A DNA stretch of 36,867 nucleotides from an uncultured Clostridia bacterium (GCA_947165595.1 CAMVAV010000018.1:1-36867), one strand, 5' to 3'. Positions 7,294 to 15,975 are shown, numbered from the stretch's first letter. The notes: a model not told the origin generated them from the sequence alone. Numbers and translations are program-made.

Positions 7294-9495
7294 ATGACCG
7301 TACAGGAGCAATACGAGCATCTGGTCGAAACTATCCGGAGCTACAACCCCGGCGCGGACTTCGCGCTCATCGAAAAGGCGTACCGCTATGCCGTGAACCA
7401 CCACGGCGAGCAGAAGCGCAAGGACGGCTCGCCCTATGTGACGCATCCCATCGCGGTGGCGCAGATCGTGGCGGACGAGCTGCATCTCGACTCCGAGTCC
7501 ATCATCGCCTCGCTGCTGCACGACTGCATTGAGGACACGGACGCGACCTACGAGGACATTGCCCGCGAGTTCTCGCCCACCATCGCCAATCTGGTCGAGG
7601 GCGTCTCCAAGCTGACCCGCGTCGTCTACACGACGAAGGAAGAGGAGCAGATGGAGAACCTGCGCAAGATGCTCATGGCGATGGCGAAGGACATCCGCGT
7701 CATTCTCATCAAGATCGCCGACCGCACGCACAACATGCGCACGATGGAGTACCAGTCCAGGGAGAAGCAGCGCCAGAAGTCGCTGGAGACGATGGAGATC
7801 TACGCCCCCATCGCCCACCGCCTCGGCATGCAGCGCATCAAGTGGGAGCTGGAGGACACGTCGCTGAAGTACCTCGACCCCGTGGCGTACAACGAGATCG
7901 AGTCCTCGCTGGAGTCGAAGCGCGAGGAGTACGACGCCTTCCTCGCCCGCGTCACCAAACAGATCGAGGACCGTCTGCGCGAGACGCACATTCCCTTCCA
8001 CAAGGTCTACGGACGCATGAAGCACCCGTATTCGATCTACCGCAAGATGTACGTGCAGTCGAAATCCATGTCGGAGGTGCTGGACCTCTTCGCCTTCCGC
8101 GTCATCGTGGACACGGTGCCGGACTGCTACAACGTGCTGGGCATCATTCACGACCTCTATCATCCGATGCTGGGCCGGTTCAAGGACTACATCGGCACGC
8201 CCAAGCCCAACATGTACCAGTCCCTGCACACGACGGTCATGGGCAAAAGCGGCATCCCCTTCGAGGTGCAGATCCGCACGCAGGAGATGCACGAGATCGC
8301 GGAGTACGGCATCGCGGCGCACTGGAAGTACAAGCGCGGCATCTCCGGCGCGGCGAACGAGGGCACCTACGAGTGGGTGCGCAAGCTGCTGGAAAATCAG
8401 GAAAACACCGACGCGGAGGAGTTCATCCACACGCTCAAGGTGGATATGTTCGCCGACGAGGTGTTCGTGTTCTCCCCCGCGGGCGACGTGACGAACCTGC
8501 CCGCCGGGGCGACGCCCATCGACTTTGCCTACAGCGTGCACAGCGCCGTGGGCAACCACATGATCGGCGCGAAGGTCAACGGGCGCATCGTGCCGCTGGA
8601 CTATCAGCTGCAAAACGGCGAGATCGTCGAGATCCTCACCGCGAAGAACGCCCACGGCCCCAGCCGCGACTGGCTCAAGATCGCCCAGTCCAGCGAGGCG
8701 CGCAGCAAGATCCGCCAGTGGTTCAAAAAGGAAAAGCGCGACGAGAACATCGTCGCCGGACGCGCCTCCTTCGAGGCGGAGCTGCGCCACGTCGGCGTGC
8801 CGCTCGCGGCGGTGATGGGCACCGAGCTGGAGGCGGCGATGCTCAAAAAGCTGCCCTACAACTCGATCGACGACATGTACGCCGCCATCGGCTACGGCGG
8901 CTTCACCGCGCAGAAGGCGGTCAACCGCATCCACGAGGAGTTGCTGCGGCTCAAGCGGCAGCAGCAGGCGGAGAAGGACGCCTCGGAGCCCGCGCCCGAG
9001 GAGCCGGAGAAGACCCGCCCCGCCGCGGCGCAGCGCGCGAAAAGCGAGCAGGGCATCGTCGTGGAGGGGCTCTCCAACTGCCTCGTCAAGTTCTCCAAGT
9101 GCTGCACGCCGGTCCCGGGGGACGATATCGTCGGCTTTATCACGCGCGGCTACGGCGTGTCCGTCCACCGCAGCGACTGTCCGAACGCCCACCGCCGCAA
9201 GCCCGAGGAGGCGGGACGCTGGATCAGGGTCACGTGGGGGGAGGACGTGCGCGAGTCGTACCTCACCTCGCTCGAGGTCTACGCCAAGGACCGGCTCAAC
9301 CTGGTGCTGGATATCTCCACGGCGCTGTCCACCACCGCGACGCGCGTGCAGGCACTCAACGCCATCGGCATGGCGGACGGCTTCGCGCTGGTGAAGCTGA
9401 GCGTCTACGTCGCGGACAACAAGCAGCTCTCCTCGCTGATGCGCAAGCTCAACCAGATCAGCGGGGTGATGAAGGTGGAGCGCCCGGCGGGATAA
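7294..9495 (+). CDS. relA: Bifunctional (p)ppGpp synthetase/hydrolase Rel (733 aa)
   Basis: Controls the stringent alarmone ppGpp. In order: an HD hydrolase domain (HHGEQKRKDGSPYVTHP ... LLHDCIEDT, residues 30-180), a synthetase domain around 225-340 with RFKD at 295-298 followed by YIGTPKPNMYQSLHTT, a TGS domain around 385-450 (VFVFSPAGDVTNLPAGATPIDFAY split over the Phe-Ser/Pro turn), a conserved C-x-C zinc-finger-like block (KCCTPVPGD), and a C-terminal ACT domain. The RxKD form of the synthetase motif marks the bifunctional Rel type rather than monofunctional RelA. ATG at 7294 follows GGGAGGTGA. The gene is 26 bases after recJ and 23 before dtd. Confidence 0.96.
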   Translation: MTVQEQYEHLVETIRSYNPGADFALIEKAYRYAVNHHGEQKRKDGSPYVTHPIAVAQIVADELHLDSESIIASLLHDCIEDTDATYEDIAREFSPTIANLVEGVSKLTRVVYTTKEEEQMENLRKMLMAMAKDIRVILIKIADRTHNMRTMEYQSREKQRQKSLETMEIYAPIAHRLGMQRIKWELEDTSLKYLDPVAYNEIESSLESKREEYDAFLARVTKQIEDRLRETHIPFHKVYGRMKHPYSIYRKMYVQSKSMSEVLDLFAFRVIVDTVPDCYNVLGIIHDLYHPMLGRFKDYIGTPKPNMYQSLHTTVMGKSGIPFEVQIRTQEMHEIAEYGIAAHWKYKRGISGAANEGTYEWVRKLLENQENTDAEEFIHTLKVDMFADEVFVFSPAGDVTNLPAGATPIDFAYSVHSAVGNHMIGAKVNGRIVPLDYQLQNGEIVEILTAKNAHGPSRDWLKIAQSSEARSKIRQWFKKEKRDENIVAGRASFEAELRHVGVPLAAVMGTELEAAMLKKLPYNSIDDMYAAIGYGGFTAQKAVNRIHEELLRLKRQQQAEKDASEPAPEEPEKTRPAAAQRAKSEQGIVVEGLSNCLVKFSKCCTPVPGDDIVGFITRGYGVSVHRSDCPNAHRRKPEEAGRWIRVTWGEDVRESYLTSLEVYAKDRLNLVLDISTALSTTATRVQALNAIGMADGFALVKLSVYVADNKQLSSLMRKLNQISGVMKVERPAG

Positions 9496-9518
9496 AAAAG
9501 ACGAAAAAAGGAGTTTCC

Positions 9519-9968
9519 ATGAAAGCAGTCGTATCAAAAGTAACCTCCGCCTCCGTGCGCGTGGACGGCAAAACCGTCGGGCAGATCGGCGAGGGCTTCC
9601 TCATCCTGCTCGGCGTCACCCACGACGACACGGAGGCGCTGTGCCGCAAGCTCGCGGACAAGATCTGCTCGCTGCGCATCTTCGACGACGAAAACGACAA
9701 GATCAACCTCTCCCTCGATGACGTGGGCGGCGAGCTGCTGGTCGTCTCGCAGTTCACGCTCTACGGCAACTGCCGCAAGGGGCGCCGCCCGGAGTTCCTC
9801 AGCGCCGCGCGGCCCGAGCTGGCGATCCCGCTCTATGAGAAATTCGTCGAGCTCTGCCGCGAGAAGGGCTACCGCGTCGAGACCGGCGAGTTTGGCGCGC
9901 ACATGGAGGTCGAATCCGTCAACAACGGCCCGTTCACGCTCATCGTGGACACGAACGATCTGAAATAA
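9519..9968 (+). CDS. dtd: D-aminoacyl-tRNA deacylase Dtd (149 aa)
   Basis: Removes D-amino acids (and glycine) mischarged on tRNA. The 149-residue length is typical. Both active-site signatures are present: SQFTLYGNCRKGRRPEF (Ser-Gln-x-Thr) and the C-terminal NNGPFTL containing the Gly-cisPro pair. ATG at 9519 follows AAAGGAG. The rel-dtd neighbourhood is conserved in Firmicutes. Confidence 0.96.
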   Translation: MKAVVSKVTSASVRVDGKTVGQIGEGFLILLGVTHDDTEALCRKLADKICSLRIFDDENDKINLSLDDVGGELLVVSQFTLYGNCRKGRRPEFLSAARPELAIPLYEKFVELCREKGYRVETGEFGAHMEVESVNNGPFTLIVDTNDLK

Positions 9969-9980
9969 GAGGTGCGTCAC

Positions 9981-10589
9981 ATGAAGGTCATCCGCAAGAT
10001 ACTCGGCGAGCTGGAAACCAACTGCTACATCCTCTTCGACGAGGAGACGAGGGAGGCGGCGGTCATCGACCCCGCGGACGAGGCGGAGACGCTGCGCGGC
10101 GAGCTGGAGGGGCTGGGCGCGGCGCTCCGCTATATCCTGCTCACCCACGGCCACCGCGACCACACGCTCGCCGCGCCGCGGCTGCACGAGCTGTTCCCGG
10201 AGGCGGCGGTCTATATCCACCCCGCGGACAAGGGAGTGGTGGGCATCTATCACTACCCGATGGAGGAGCTGATCGGCCCGGAGCTCAAGCTCTACGACGA
10301 GGGCGACACGCTGCCGCTGGGCGGCCTGACCGTTGAGGTGCTGCATACGCCGGGGCACACCGGCGGCTCGGTCTGCCTCAAATGCGGCATGGCGCTCTTC
10401 ACGGGCGACACGCTGTTTGCCGGCTCCATGGGCCGCGTCGACCTGCCCGGCGCGCAGCCGGACAGGATGATGGCGTCGCTCAAAAAGCTCAAGGAGCTTC
10501 CGGGCGATTACGATGTTTATCCGGGGCACATGGAAACGACAACGCTCGCGCGCGAGCGGCAGTATAATCTGTATCTGAAAATGCTGTGA
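9981..10589 (+). CDS. MBL-fold metallo-hydrolase, glyoxalase II-like (202 aa)
   Basis: Metal-binding motif THGHRDHTLA (HxHxDH), then HTPGHTGGSVCL, GDTLFAGSMGRVDL and YPGHMETT supply the usual His/Asp ligands for a two-metal site. At 202 residues it is the short bacterial form that lacks the glutathione-binding C-terminal domain of true glyoxalase II, so the substrate is uncertain. ATG at 9981 is preferred to the GTG at 9972 because AAGAGGTG (9967-9974) would overlap the latter. Its stop overlaps the GTG start of hemZ by 4 bases, indicating coupled translation. Confidence 0.9.
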   Translation: MKVIRKILGELETNCYILFDEETREAAVIDPADEAETLRGELEGLGAALRYILLTHGHRDHTLAAPRLHELFPEAAVYIHPADKGVVGIYHYPMEELIGPELKLYDEGDTLPLGGLTVEVLHTPGHTGGSVCLKCGMALFTGDTLFAGSMGRVDLPGAQPDRMMASLKKLKELPGDYDVYPGHMETTTLARERQYNLYLKML

Positions 10590-12079
10590 AGCTTGAGCTT
10601 ATCGGACACAACGAAAAATACGCGCTGGAGCAGAGCCTGCTGACCCTCTTTCCCGGCGAAAGGCCCGTCTACGGCGAGATCGGCCCGGACGACGCGCGCC
10701 GGGCGTCGGTCACGATGACGGAGGAGGCGGACCGCGTCCGCTTCGTCACGGTGCTGTGCTATGACGGAAAAACCGGGCGCTGCGCCTATGAATACCCTCT
10801 CTCGGGCGACGACTACGCACGGGAGGGGCAGCGCCGTCATGCCCTGGGGCTGAGCTTCTTCGGCGCGGCGAGGGAGGCGCTGGGCGTTTCTCCCCCGTGG
10901 GGGAGCCTGACGGGCGTGCGCCCGACAAAGGTGGCGCTCGCCCTGCTCCGCGAGGGGGGACGCGAGCACGCCGAGCGGGAGCTGGCGGAGACCTACGCCG
11001 TCACGCCGGAGCGCCGCCGCCTCGTGCTGGAGGCGGCGGAGGCGGACCTGCGCGCCGCCGCTTCGCTCGCGCCGAACGATATCTCGCTCTACGCCGGAAT
11101 TCCGTTCTGTCCGACGCGCTGCGCCTATTGCAGCTTCGTCGCGCAGAGCGTGGAAAAGACCCTCGCCTTGGTCGAGCCCTACCTGGACGCGCTCTGCGCC
11201 GAGATCGCGGAGGCGGGCGAGACGGCGCGGCAATGCGGCCTGCGCGTCAAGTCCTTCTACATGGGCGGCGGCACGCCGACGACGCTGACCGCGCCGCAGC
11301 TGGACCGCCTGCTGACCGCGCTGGAGGCCGCCTTCGATTTTGCCGGCCTGGCGGAGCTGACCGTCGAGGCGGGGCGGCCCGACACCATCGCGCCGGACAA
11401 GCTGGCGGCGCTGCGCGCGCACAACGTCACGCGGCTGAGCGTCAACCCCCAGTCGATGAACGACGCGGTGCTCGCCGCCATCGGACGCCGCCACACCTCC
11501 GGGGATATCCGCCGCGCGATGGCGCAGGTCGCGGAGGCAGGCTTCGCGCACGTCAACATGGACCTGATCGCCGGCCTGCCGGAGGATACGCCCGAGAGCT
11601 TCGAGCGCTCGCTGGACGAGTGCCTCGCCCTCGGCGCGGACAATATCACGGTCCACACGCTGTCTCTCAAGAAGGGCAGCCGCATCACGCTTTCGCGCAG
11701 CGCGCCGGAGGCTCGGCTGCCGGACGCGGAGGCGGTCGCAAAAATGCTGGACTACGCGAACGCCGCGCTGCGTAAGAATGGGTATGCGCCCTATTACCTC
11801 TACCGGCAGAAGTACATGTCCGGCAGCTTCGAGAACGTGGGCTGGGCGCTTCCCGGCACGGAGAGCCTATACAACATCTGCATCATGGAGGAGCTGCACG
11901 GCATCCTGTCCCTCGGCGCGGGCGGCTCCACCAAGATGGTCGGTCGCGCCCCCTCCGGCGACGCGGTGATCCGGCGCGCGTTCAACGCCAAGTACCCCAG
12001 GGAATACATCGAGCGCCCGGAGAAATGGCGCGCGAACCTCGCCGCGTTCGCGGGGTTCTACGCCCCAAAGGCGGAATAA
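10586..12079 (+). CDS. hemZ: HemZ-type radical SAM protein, coproporphyrinogen dehydrogenase family (497 aa)
   Basis: The radical-SAM cluster motif is IPFCPTRCAYCSF with Cys175, Cys179 and Cys182. Downstream blocks SFYMGGGTPTTLTAPQLDRLL and LTVEAGRPDTI match the HemN/HemZ family, as does MDLIAGLPEDTPESFERSL. About 165 N-terminal residues before the radical SAM barrel form the HemZ-specific extension, ending WGSLTGVRPTKVAL. The accepted role is oxygen-independent coproporphyrinogen III oxidation; whether the cell makes haem is not shown in this window, and activity of HemZ proteins in clostridia is inferred. GTG start overlaps the preceding stop (GTGA). Confidence 0.9.
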   Translation: MKLELIGHNEKYALEQSLLTLFPGERPVYGEIGPDDARRASVTMTEEADRVRFVTVLCYDGKTGRCAYEYPLSGDDYAREGQRRHALGLSFFGAAREALGVSPPWGSLTGVRPTKVALALLREGGREHAERELAETYAVTPERRRLVLEAAEADLRAAASLAPNDISLYAGIPFCPTRCAYCSFVAQSVEKTLALVEPYLDALCAEIAEAGETARQCGLRVKSFYMGGGTPTTLTAPQLDRLLTALEAAFDFAGLAELTVEAGRPDTIAPDKLAALRAHNVTRLSVNPQSMNDAVLAAIGRRHTSGDIRRAMAQVAEAGFAHVNMDLIAGLPEDTPESFERSLDECLALGADNITVHTLSLKKGSRITLSRSAPEARLPDAEAVAKMLDYANAALRKNGYAPYYLYRQKYMSGSFENVGWALPGTESLYNICIMEELHGILSLGAGGSTKMVGRAPSGDAVIRRAFNAKYPREYIERPEKWRANLAAFAGFYAPKAE

Positions 12080-12118
12080 GCCCCCCGCGGGGCACGGTCG
12101 AAAGGCGGAGCATCCCTT

Positions 12119-13705
12119 ATGGCGCAGAGCAAAAAACAATCCTTTTTCGGCGGCGCGGCGATCCTCGCCGTCGGTATCGCGCTGGTCAAGGTCATCGGCG
12201 CGGTGTTCGCCATCCCGCTGTTCAACATCCTCGGCGCGGCGGGCGCGGCGGATTTCAACAACGCCTACAACATCTACTCGCTGCTGCTGATGATCTCGAC
12301 CGCGGGCCTGCCCGTGGCGCTTTCCAAAATGGTGTCCGAGTCGAACACGCTGCGGCGCGAGCACCAGACGCAGCGCATCTTCCGCGTCAGCTTTTCCGCG
12401 TTTCTGACGCTCGGCGCGCTCTCGTTCCTCGTCATGTGGTTCGGCAACGAATTCTGCGCCGGGCTGCTGCACAACCCCAACGCCGCCTACGGCATCCGCG
12501 TGCTGGCGCCGGCGGTCGTCTGCGTGGGCTGCCTGTCCGCCTTCCGCGGCTACGCGCAGGGCTCGTTCCGCATGACCCCGACCGCCGTGTCGCAGATCAT
12601 GGAGGCGCTGTGCAAGCTCATCCTCGGTCTCGCGCTGGCGAAGCGCTTCATGGACGCCGGAAGGGGCGAGTCCGTCGCCGCCGCGGGCGCGATCGGCGGC
12701 GTGACCGCGGGCACGGTGCTGGCGCTGGCGTACATGGGGCTGGACTACCTGCTCCACCGCGTGCCGCCGCGCACGAACGACCGCCCCGACGAGAGCGGCG
12801 TCATCCTGCGGCGGCTGATCGCCATCGCCGTGCCGATCACGATCTCGTCGTCGATGGTCTCGGTCATCACGCTGATCGACACCTCGCTCGTGCAGGGACA
12901 GCTGCAAAACGCGCTGGGCTATTCGCTGGACAAGACGCGCGACCTCTACGGCACCTACAGCGCGGTGATGAAGCTCTACAACCTGCCGGCGTCGCTGATG
13001 GTGGCGCTGACCGCCTCGGTCATCCCGACGCTCTCCAGCTCGCTCGCCGCCCGCGACCGCGCCCAGACCGCGCGCGTGACCAACGCCTCGCTGCGCGTGA
13101 CGGCGCTGCTGGCGTTCCCGATGGGGCTGGGCCTGTGGGCGCTGTCGGAGCCGATCACGCGGCTGTGCTACCCGCGCTACGACGCGAAGCTCGGCGGAGA
13201 GCTGCTCGCGACGCTGGGCCTCGCCTCGCTCTTCGTGTGCCTGACACTGATCTCCAACTCGATCCTCCAGGCGCACAACGCCGTCAAGGTGCCGATCTTG
13301 AGCATGTTCATCGGCGGGGTGGTCAAGATCGTCCTCAACTACAACCTCGCCGCCGTTGAATCCGTCAACATCCACGCCGCGCCCATCGGCACGCTGGTGT
13401 GCTTCGCGCTCTCCACGGCGGTCAATCTGTTTTTCGTCTGGCTGATCGTCCGGGATAAGCCCAGCTATCTCGCGCTGTTCGCCAAGCCGCTGGCGGCGTC
13501 GCTCCTGATGGCGGCGACCGCAAAGCTGACGTACGCGCTGCTCGCGCGCTTCGTCTCATCCAACCTCGTGCGTGTCGGCGCTTCGATCGTGCTCGCCGCC
13601 GCGGTCTACGTCGCGCTCGTGCTCGCGCTGCGCATCATCACAAGGGACGATCTCCGGCTGCTGCCCAAGGGCGACAAGCTCGCGCGGCTGCTGCGCGTCA
13701 AATAA
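12119..13705 (+). CDS. MATE/MOP-superfamily lipid-linked polysaccharide flippase, YabM/SpoVB-like (528 aa)
   Basis: An integral membrane protein with about 14 predicted helices, beginning MAQSKKQSFFGGAAILAVG and KVIGAVFAIPLFNILGAAGA, the SpoVB/MurJ-like N-terminal signature. It probably moves a lipid-linked sugar precursor across the membrane. Its position immediately upstream of mazG, rqcP, yabP, yabQ and divIC matches B. subtilis yabM, which argues for that orthologue; SpoVB itself is the alternative. ATG at 12119. A short GC-rich stem (CCCCGCGGGG, 12081-12090) precedes it. Confidence 0.88.
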   Translation: MAQSKKQSFFGGAAILAVGIALVKVIGAVFAIPLFNILGAAGAADFNNAYNIYSLLLMISTAGLPVALSKMVSESNTLRREHQTQRIFRVSFSAFLTLGALSFLVMWFGNEFCAGLLHNPNAAYGIRVLAPAVVCVGCLSAFRGYAQGSFRMTPTAVSQIMEALCKLILGLALAKRFMDAGRGESVAAAGAIGGVTAGTVLALAYMGLDYLLHRVPPRTNDRPDESGVILRRLIAIAVPITISSSMVSVITLIDTSLVQGQLQNALGYSLDKTRDLYGTYSAVMKLYNLPASLMVALTASVIPTLSSSLAARDRAQTARVTNASLRVTALLAFPMGLGLWALSEPITRLCYPRYDAKLGGELLATLGLASLFVCLTLISNSILQAHNAVKVPILSMFIGGVVKIVLNYNLAAVESVNIHAAPIGTLVCFALSTAVNLFFVWLIVRDKPSYLALFAKPLAASLLMAATAKLTYALLARFVSSNLVRVGASIVLAAAVYVALVLALRIITRDDLRLLPKGDKLARLLRVK

Positions 13706-13737
13706 TCCGTCAGATCATACAAAGGAACAAAGAAATC

Positions 13738-14535
13738 ATGGTACAATTTCCCGAAAAACCCGTCTACGACATGGATGATCTCGTGGCGCTGCTGCGCATC
13801 CTGCGCGCGCCGGGCGGCTGTCCGTGGGACCGTGAGCAGACGCATCAGAGCAACCGCCGCAACTTTCTGGAGGAGGCGTACGAGGCGGCGGAGGCGTTCG
13901 ACCGCGACGACCCCGCGCTCATGTGCGAGGAGCTGGGCGACATGCTCATGCAGGTGCTCTTCAACATCCACATCGAGGAGGACGCGGGCCGCTTCACCAC
14001 CGACGACGTGACCGACCATGTGGTGCGCAAGCTCATCTACCGCCACCCGCACGTGTTCAGCAACGTCCGCGCCGACACGAGCGACGAGGTGCTCGTCAAC
14101 TGGGAGAAGCTCAAGCGCGCGGAGAAGGGGCAGAAATCCACCGCCGACGCGCTGGACGCCGTCGCCCGCTCGCTGCCGGCGCTTTGGCGGGCGGACAAGC
14201 TGCAGGCAAAGGCGGAGAAGGCAGGCTTTCGCTTTCGCGACGGCGACGGCTCGCTCCGCAAGCTGGAGGAGGAGGTCCGCGAGCTGCGCGAGGCCGTGGA
14301 AAACGACGCCAATGTGGAGGAGGAGCTGGGCGACGTGCTGTTCGCCGCGGTCAACGCCGGGCGTTACCGGGGCGTCGACCCGGAGGCGGCGCTCAACCGG
14401 ACGTGCGAGAAATTCATCCGGCGCTTTCGCGCCGTCGAGGAATCCGCCGCCGCGCGGGGCAAAACTACGGAGGAGCTGACGGACGACGAGCTGGCGGAGC
14501 TGTGGAACGCGGCGAAAAAGGAGGAGAGGGCATGA
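13738..14535 (+). CDS. mazG: Nucleoside triphosphate pyrophosphohydrolase MazG (265 aa)
   Basis: Hydrolyses (d)NTPs to monophosphate and pyrophosphate. Two MazG repeats are visible: the first with GGCPWDREQTH, EEAYEAAEAFDRDD and CEELGDMLMQVLFN (metal-binding EExxE/ExxD), the second with KLEEEVRELREAVEN and EEELGDVLFAAVNAGRY. Unlike B. subtilis YabN, it lacks the N-terminal tetrapyrrole-methylase domain, so it is the stand-alone E. coli-like form. ATG at 13738 with AAAGGAAC upstream. It overlaps rqcP by 4 bases. Confidence 0.95.
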   Translation: MVQFPEKPVYDMDDLVALLRILRAPGGCPWDREQTHQSNRRNFLEEAYEAAEAFDRDDPALMCEELGDMLMQVLFNIHIEEDAGRFTTDDVTDHVVRKLIYRHPHVFSNVRADTSDEVLVNWEKLKRAEKGQKSTADALDAVARSLPALWRADKLQAKAEKAGFRFRDGDGSLRKLEEEVRELREAVENDANVEEELGDVLFAAVNAGRYRGVDPEAALNRTCEKFIRRFRAVEESAAARGKTTEELTDDELAELWNAAKKEERA

Positions 14536-14774
14536 GGCTGGATAAATACCTGAAGGTTTCGCGGCTCATCAAGCGGCGCGCCGTCGCCAACGAGGCGTGC
14601 GACACGGGGCGCGTGGAGGTCAACGGCAAGATTGCCCGCGCGTCCTATGAGGTCAGGGAGGGCGATAAAATCGCGATTCACTTCGGCGAGCGGACGCTGA
14701 CCGTCGAGGTCGTGAGCGTGCGGGAAAACGCCGGAAAGGACGAGGCGGCGACGCTCTACCGGGAGATCGTCTGA
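14532..14774 (+). CDS. rqcP: S4-domain RNA-binding protein RqcP/YabO (80 aa)
   Basis: An 80-residue protein that is essentially one S4 domain: MRLDKYLKVSRLIKRRAVAN then ACDTGRVEVNGKIARASYEV and GDKIAIHFG. In Bacillus the orthologue YabO/RqcP acts with RqcH on stalled 50S subunits to add C-terminal alanine tails. ATG at 14532 overlaps the mazG stop (ATGA), with GGAGGAGAGGG inside the end of mazG as ribosome site. Confidence 0.93.
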   Translation: MRLDKYLKVSRLIKRRAVANEACDTGRVEVNGKIARASYEVREGDKIAIHFGERTLTVEVVSVRENAGKDEAATLYREIV

Positions 14775-14824
14775 CGCCGGACGCGGCCGCGCGCCGTGTA
14801 TCCGGGACCGCGGAAAATCAAAAA

Positions 14825-14853
14825 GCATATTTTAAGAGGGTGCTCCGTACAAT
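14825..14853 (+). promoter_or_regulatory. Candidate sporulation sigma-E promoter for yabPQ
   Basis: GCATATT (14825-14831), a 14-base spacer and CGTACAAT (14846-14853) match the sigma-E consensus (kmATATT, 14-15 bases, CATACAnT) with one mismatch in the -10. yabP is sigma-E dependent in B. subtilis (established). It overlaps the left arm of the terminator at 14835. Confidence 0.55.
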
Positions 14854-14876
14854 GTAGGGAACACCCTCTCTTTTTA
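14835..14876 (+). terminator. Terminator after rqcP
   Basis: AGAGGGTG (14835-14842) pairs with CACCCTCT (14862-14869), with partial inner pairing, followed by CTTTTTACTC. It separates the housekeeping genes from yabP. Confidence 0.75.
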
Positions 14877-14904
14877 CTCTCTTTACACCGAAAGGAGCGC
14901 AGGT

Positions 14905-15192
14905 ATGGCATATGATACCGATTTTTCCGCCGCGTCGCACCGCGTCACGCTGGAGGGGCGCGGGCGGCTGGTGGTCTCCGGCGTCGAGGACGTGGACCGC
15001 TTCGACGAAAACGAGATCGTGATGAACACCGCCGAGGGCGCGCTCGTCGTCACCGGCGAGAATCTGCACATCGACAAGCTCAGCCTGGACGGCGGCGAGC
15101 TGCACGTCGACGGGCGCGTGGACGCGCTGAGCTACGAGGACGACGCCTCCGGCGCGCGCGGCGGGCTTTTGTCGCGTCTGTTCGGCGGCTGA
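14905..15192 (+). CDS. yabP: Sporulation protein YabP (95 aa)
   Basis: A small beta-rich protein with the YabP-family blocks HRVTLEGRGRLVVSGVEDVDRFDEN and the phrase VVTGENLHIDKLSLDGGELHVDGRVDAL. In Bacillus YabP is made in the mother cell and with YabQ is needed for the spore cortex. ATG at 14905 follows AAAGGAG. The next gene, yabQ, is 3 bases downstream, as expected. Confidence 0.93.
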   Translation: MAYDTDFSAASHRVTLEGRGRLVVSGVEDVDRFDENEIVMNTAEGALVVTGENLHIDKLSLDGGELHVDGRVDALSYEDDASGARGGLLSRLFGG

Positions 15193-15195
15193 GGC

Positions 15196-15876
15196 ATGAG
15201 CGTTACGCTCCACGAGCAGCTGCGGCTGCTGGCGGCGTCGGCGCTGCTGGGCATGGCGCTGGCGCTCGTCTACGACCTCCTGCGCGCGCTGCGGCAGCGG
15301 CGGCGCGATACGCGCTGGTTCACCGGCGCGCTGGACGCCCTGTTCTGCGCCGCCCTCGCGCTCGCGGGACTCTGGTTCGCGCTGCGGCGCGGCGACGGGG
15401 AGCTGCGGCTCTACGCCGTGCTCTCGGGGCTGTGCGGCGCGGCGCTGTTCTTCCGCGCGCTCTCGCCGTTGCTGCGCCCGCTGTGGGACTTCTGGGCGCG
15501 CACGTTCTTCGAGTTACTGCGTCTGCTGCGCCTCCCGCTGCGGATGTTGAAAAACTTTTATACAAATTTACATAAAATCGTCAAAAGGCTCTTCCTTTTT
15601 TCGCGCCGTTCCCTTATAATAGGCTCATATCGAAGCTATGCGCGGCGGGCGTACCGGCGCGCGGCGCGAAAGGAGGGCGAAGGGCATGGCGGAAAAGCCG
15701 AAGCGGCGCGCCGGCGTACTCGCGGCGATGCTCGTGCTCGTGCTGCTGTTTCTGGCGGGCTTTCAGCTGCTCCATATGCGCGCGAGGCTCGCCTCCGCGC
15801 AGGCGGAGCAGGCCGCTCTCGCCGAGCGGGTCGCCCGTCAGGAGCAGGAAAACCGCTCGCTGGAGGCGGCGCTTGA
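15196..15876 (+). CDS. yabQ: Sporulation membrane protein YabQ, with an anomalous C-terminal run-on (226 aa as read)
   Basis: Four hydrophobic segments in residues 1-125 (LLAASALLGMALALVYDLLRAL; ALDALFCAALALAGLWFAL; LYAVLSGLCGAALFFRAL) are typical of YabQ, which with YabP supports cortex formation. From about residue 140 the frame becomes Arg/Gly/Ala-rich, runs through the promoter and ribosome site of divIC and overlaps it by 191 bases. In the +1 frame TAATAG occurs at 15617-15622, which would end YabQ after RLFLFSRRSL at about 142 residues. A six-T run at 15596-15601 is just upstream. A sequencing indel or genuine frameshift is therefore possible; the N-terminal 140 residues are secure. Confidence 0.8.
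   Translation: MSVTLHEQLRLLAASALLGMALALVYDLLRALRQRRRDTRWFTGALDALFCAALALAGLWFALRRGDGELRLYAVLSGLCGAALFFRALSPLLRPLWDFWARTFFELLRLLRLPLRMLKNFYTNLHKIVKRLFLFSRRSLIIGSYRSYARRAYRRAARKEGEGHGGKAEAARRRTRGDARARAAVSGGLSAAPYAREARLRAGGAGRSRRAGRPSGAGKPLAGGGA
15592..15620 (+). promoter_or_regulatory. Promoter for divIC inside the end of yabQ
   Basis: A perfect TATAAT at 15615-15620 with a weak TTCCTT at 15592-15597 (17-base spacing), in a local AT-rich patch 66 bases before the divIC ATG. It would let divIC be transcribed outside sporulation. Confidence 0.5.
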
Positions 15877-15973
15877 CCGGGCGGAGGACCCGGAGTATCT
15901 GCAGCAGCTCGCGCGCGATCAGCTCGGCATGGTCACGCCGGGGCAGCGGGATTTCTACGACGTGAGCAACTGA
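15686..15973 (+). CDS. divIC: Septum formation initiator DivIC/FtsB-like (95 aa)
   Basis: A short cytoplasmic tail (MAEKPKRRAG), one transmembrane helix at about 11-28, then a coiled coil (MRARLASAQAEQAALAERV ... QEQENRSLEAALDRAED) and the DivIC-family ending YLQQLARDQLGMVTPGQRDF. It is a divisome scaffold partner of FtsL and DivIB. ATG at 15686 with AAAGGAGG 9 bases upstream. It is the last gene of the yabM-divIC synteny block. Confidence 0.9.
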   Translation: MAEKPKRRAGVLAAMLVLVLLFLAGFQLLHMRARLASAQAEQAALAERVARQEQENRSLEAALDRAEDPEYLQQLARDQLGMVTPGQRDFYDVSN

Positions 15974-15975
15974 AA

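Noticed and set aside
6859-9537. 892-codon open frame on the minus strand opposite recJ/rel
   Set aside because: Antisense shadow of two well-supported genes; GC-rich codon bias removes stops. Composition is His/Leu/Val/Arg-rich without family motifs.
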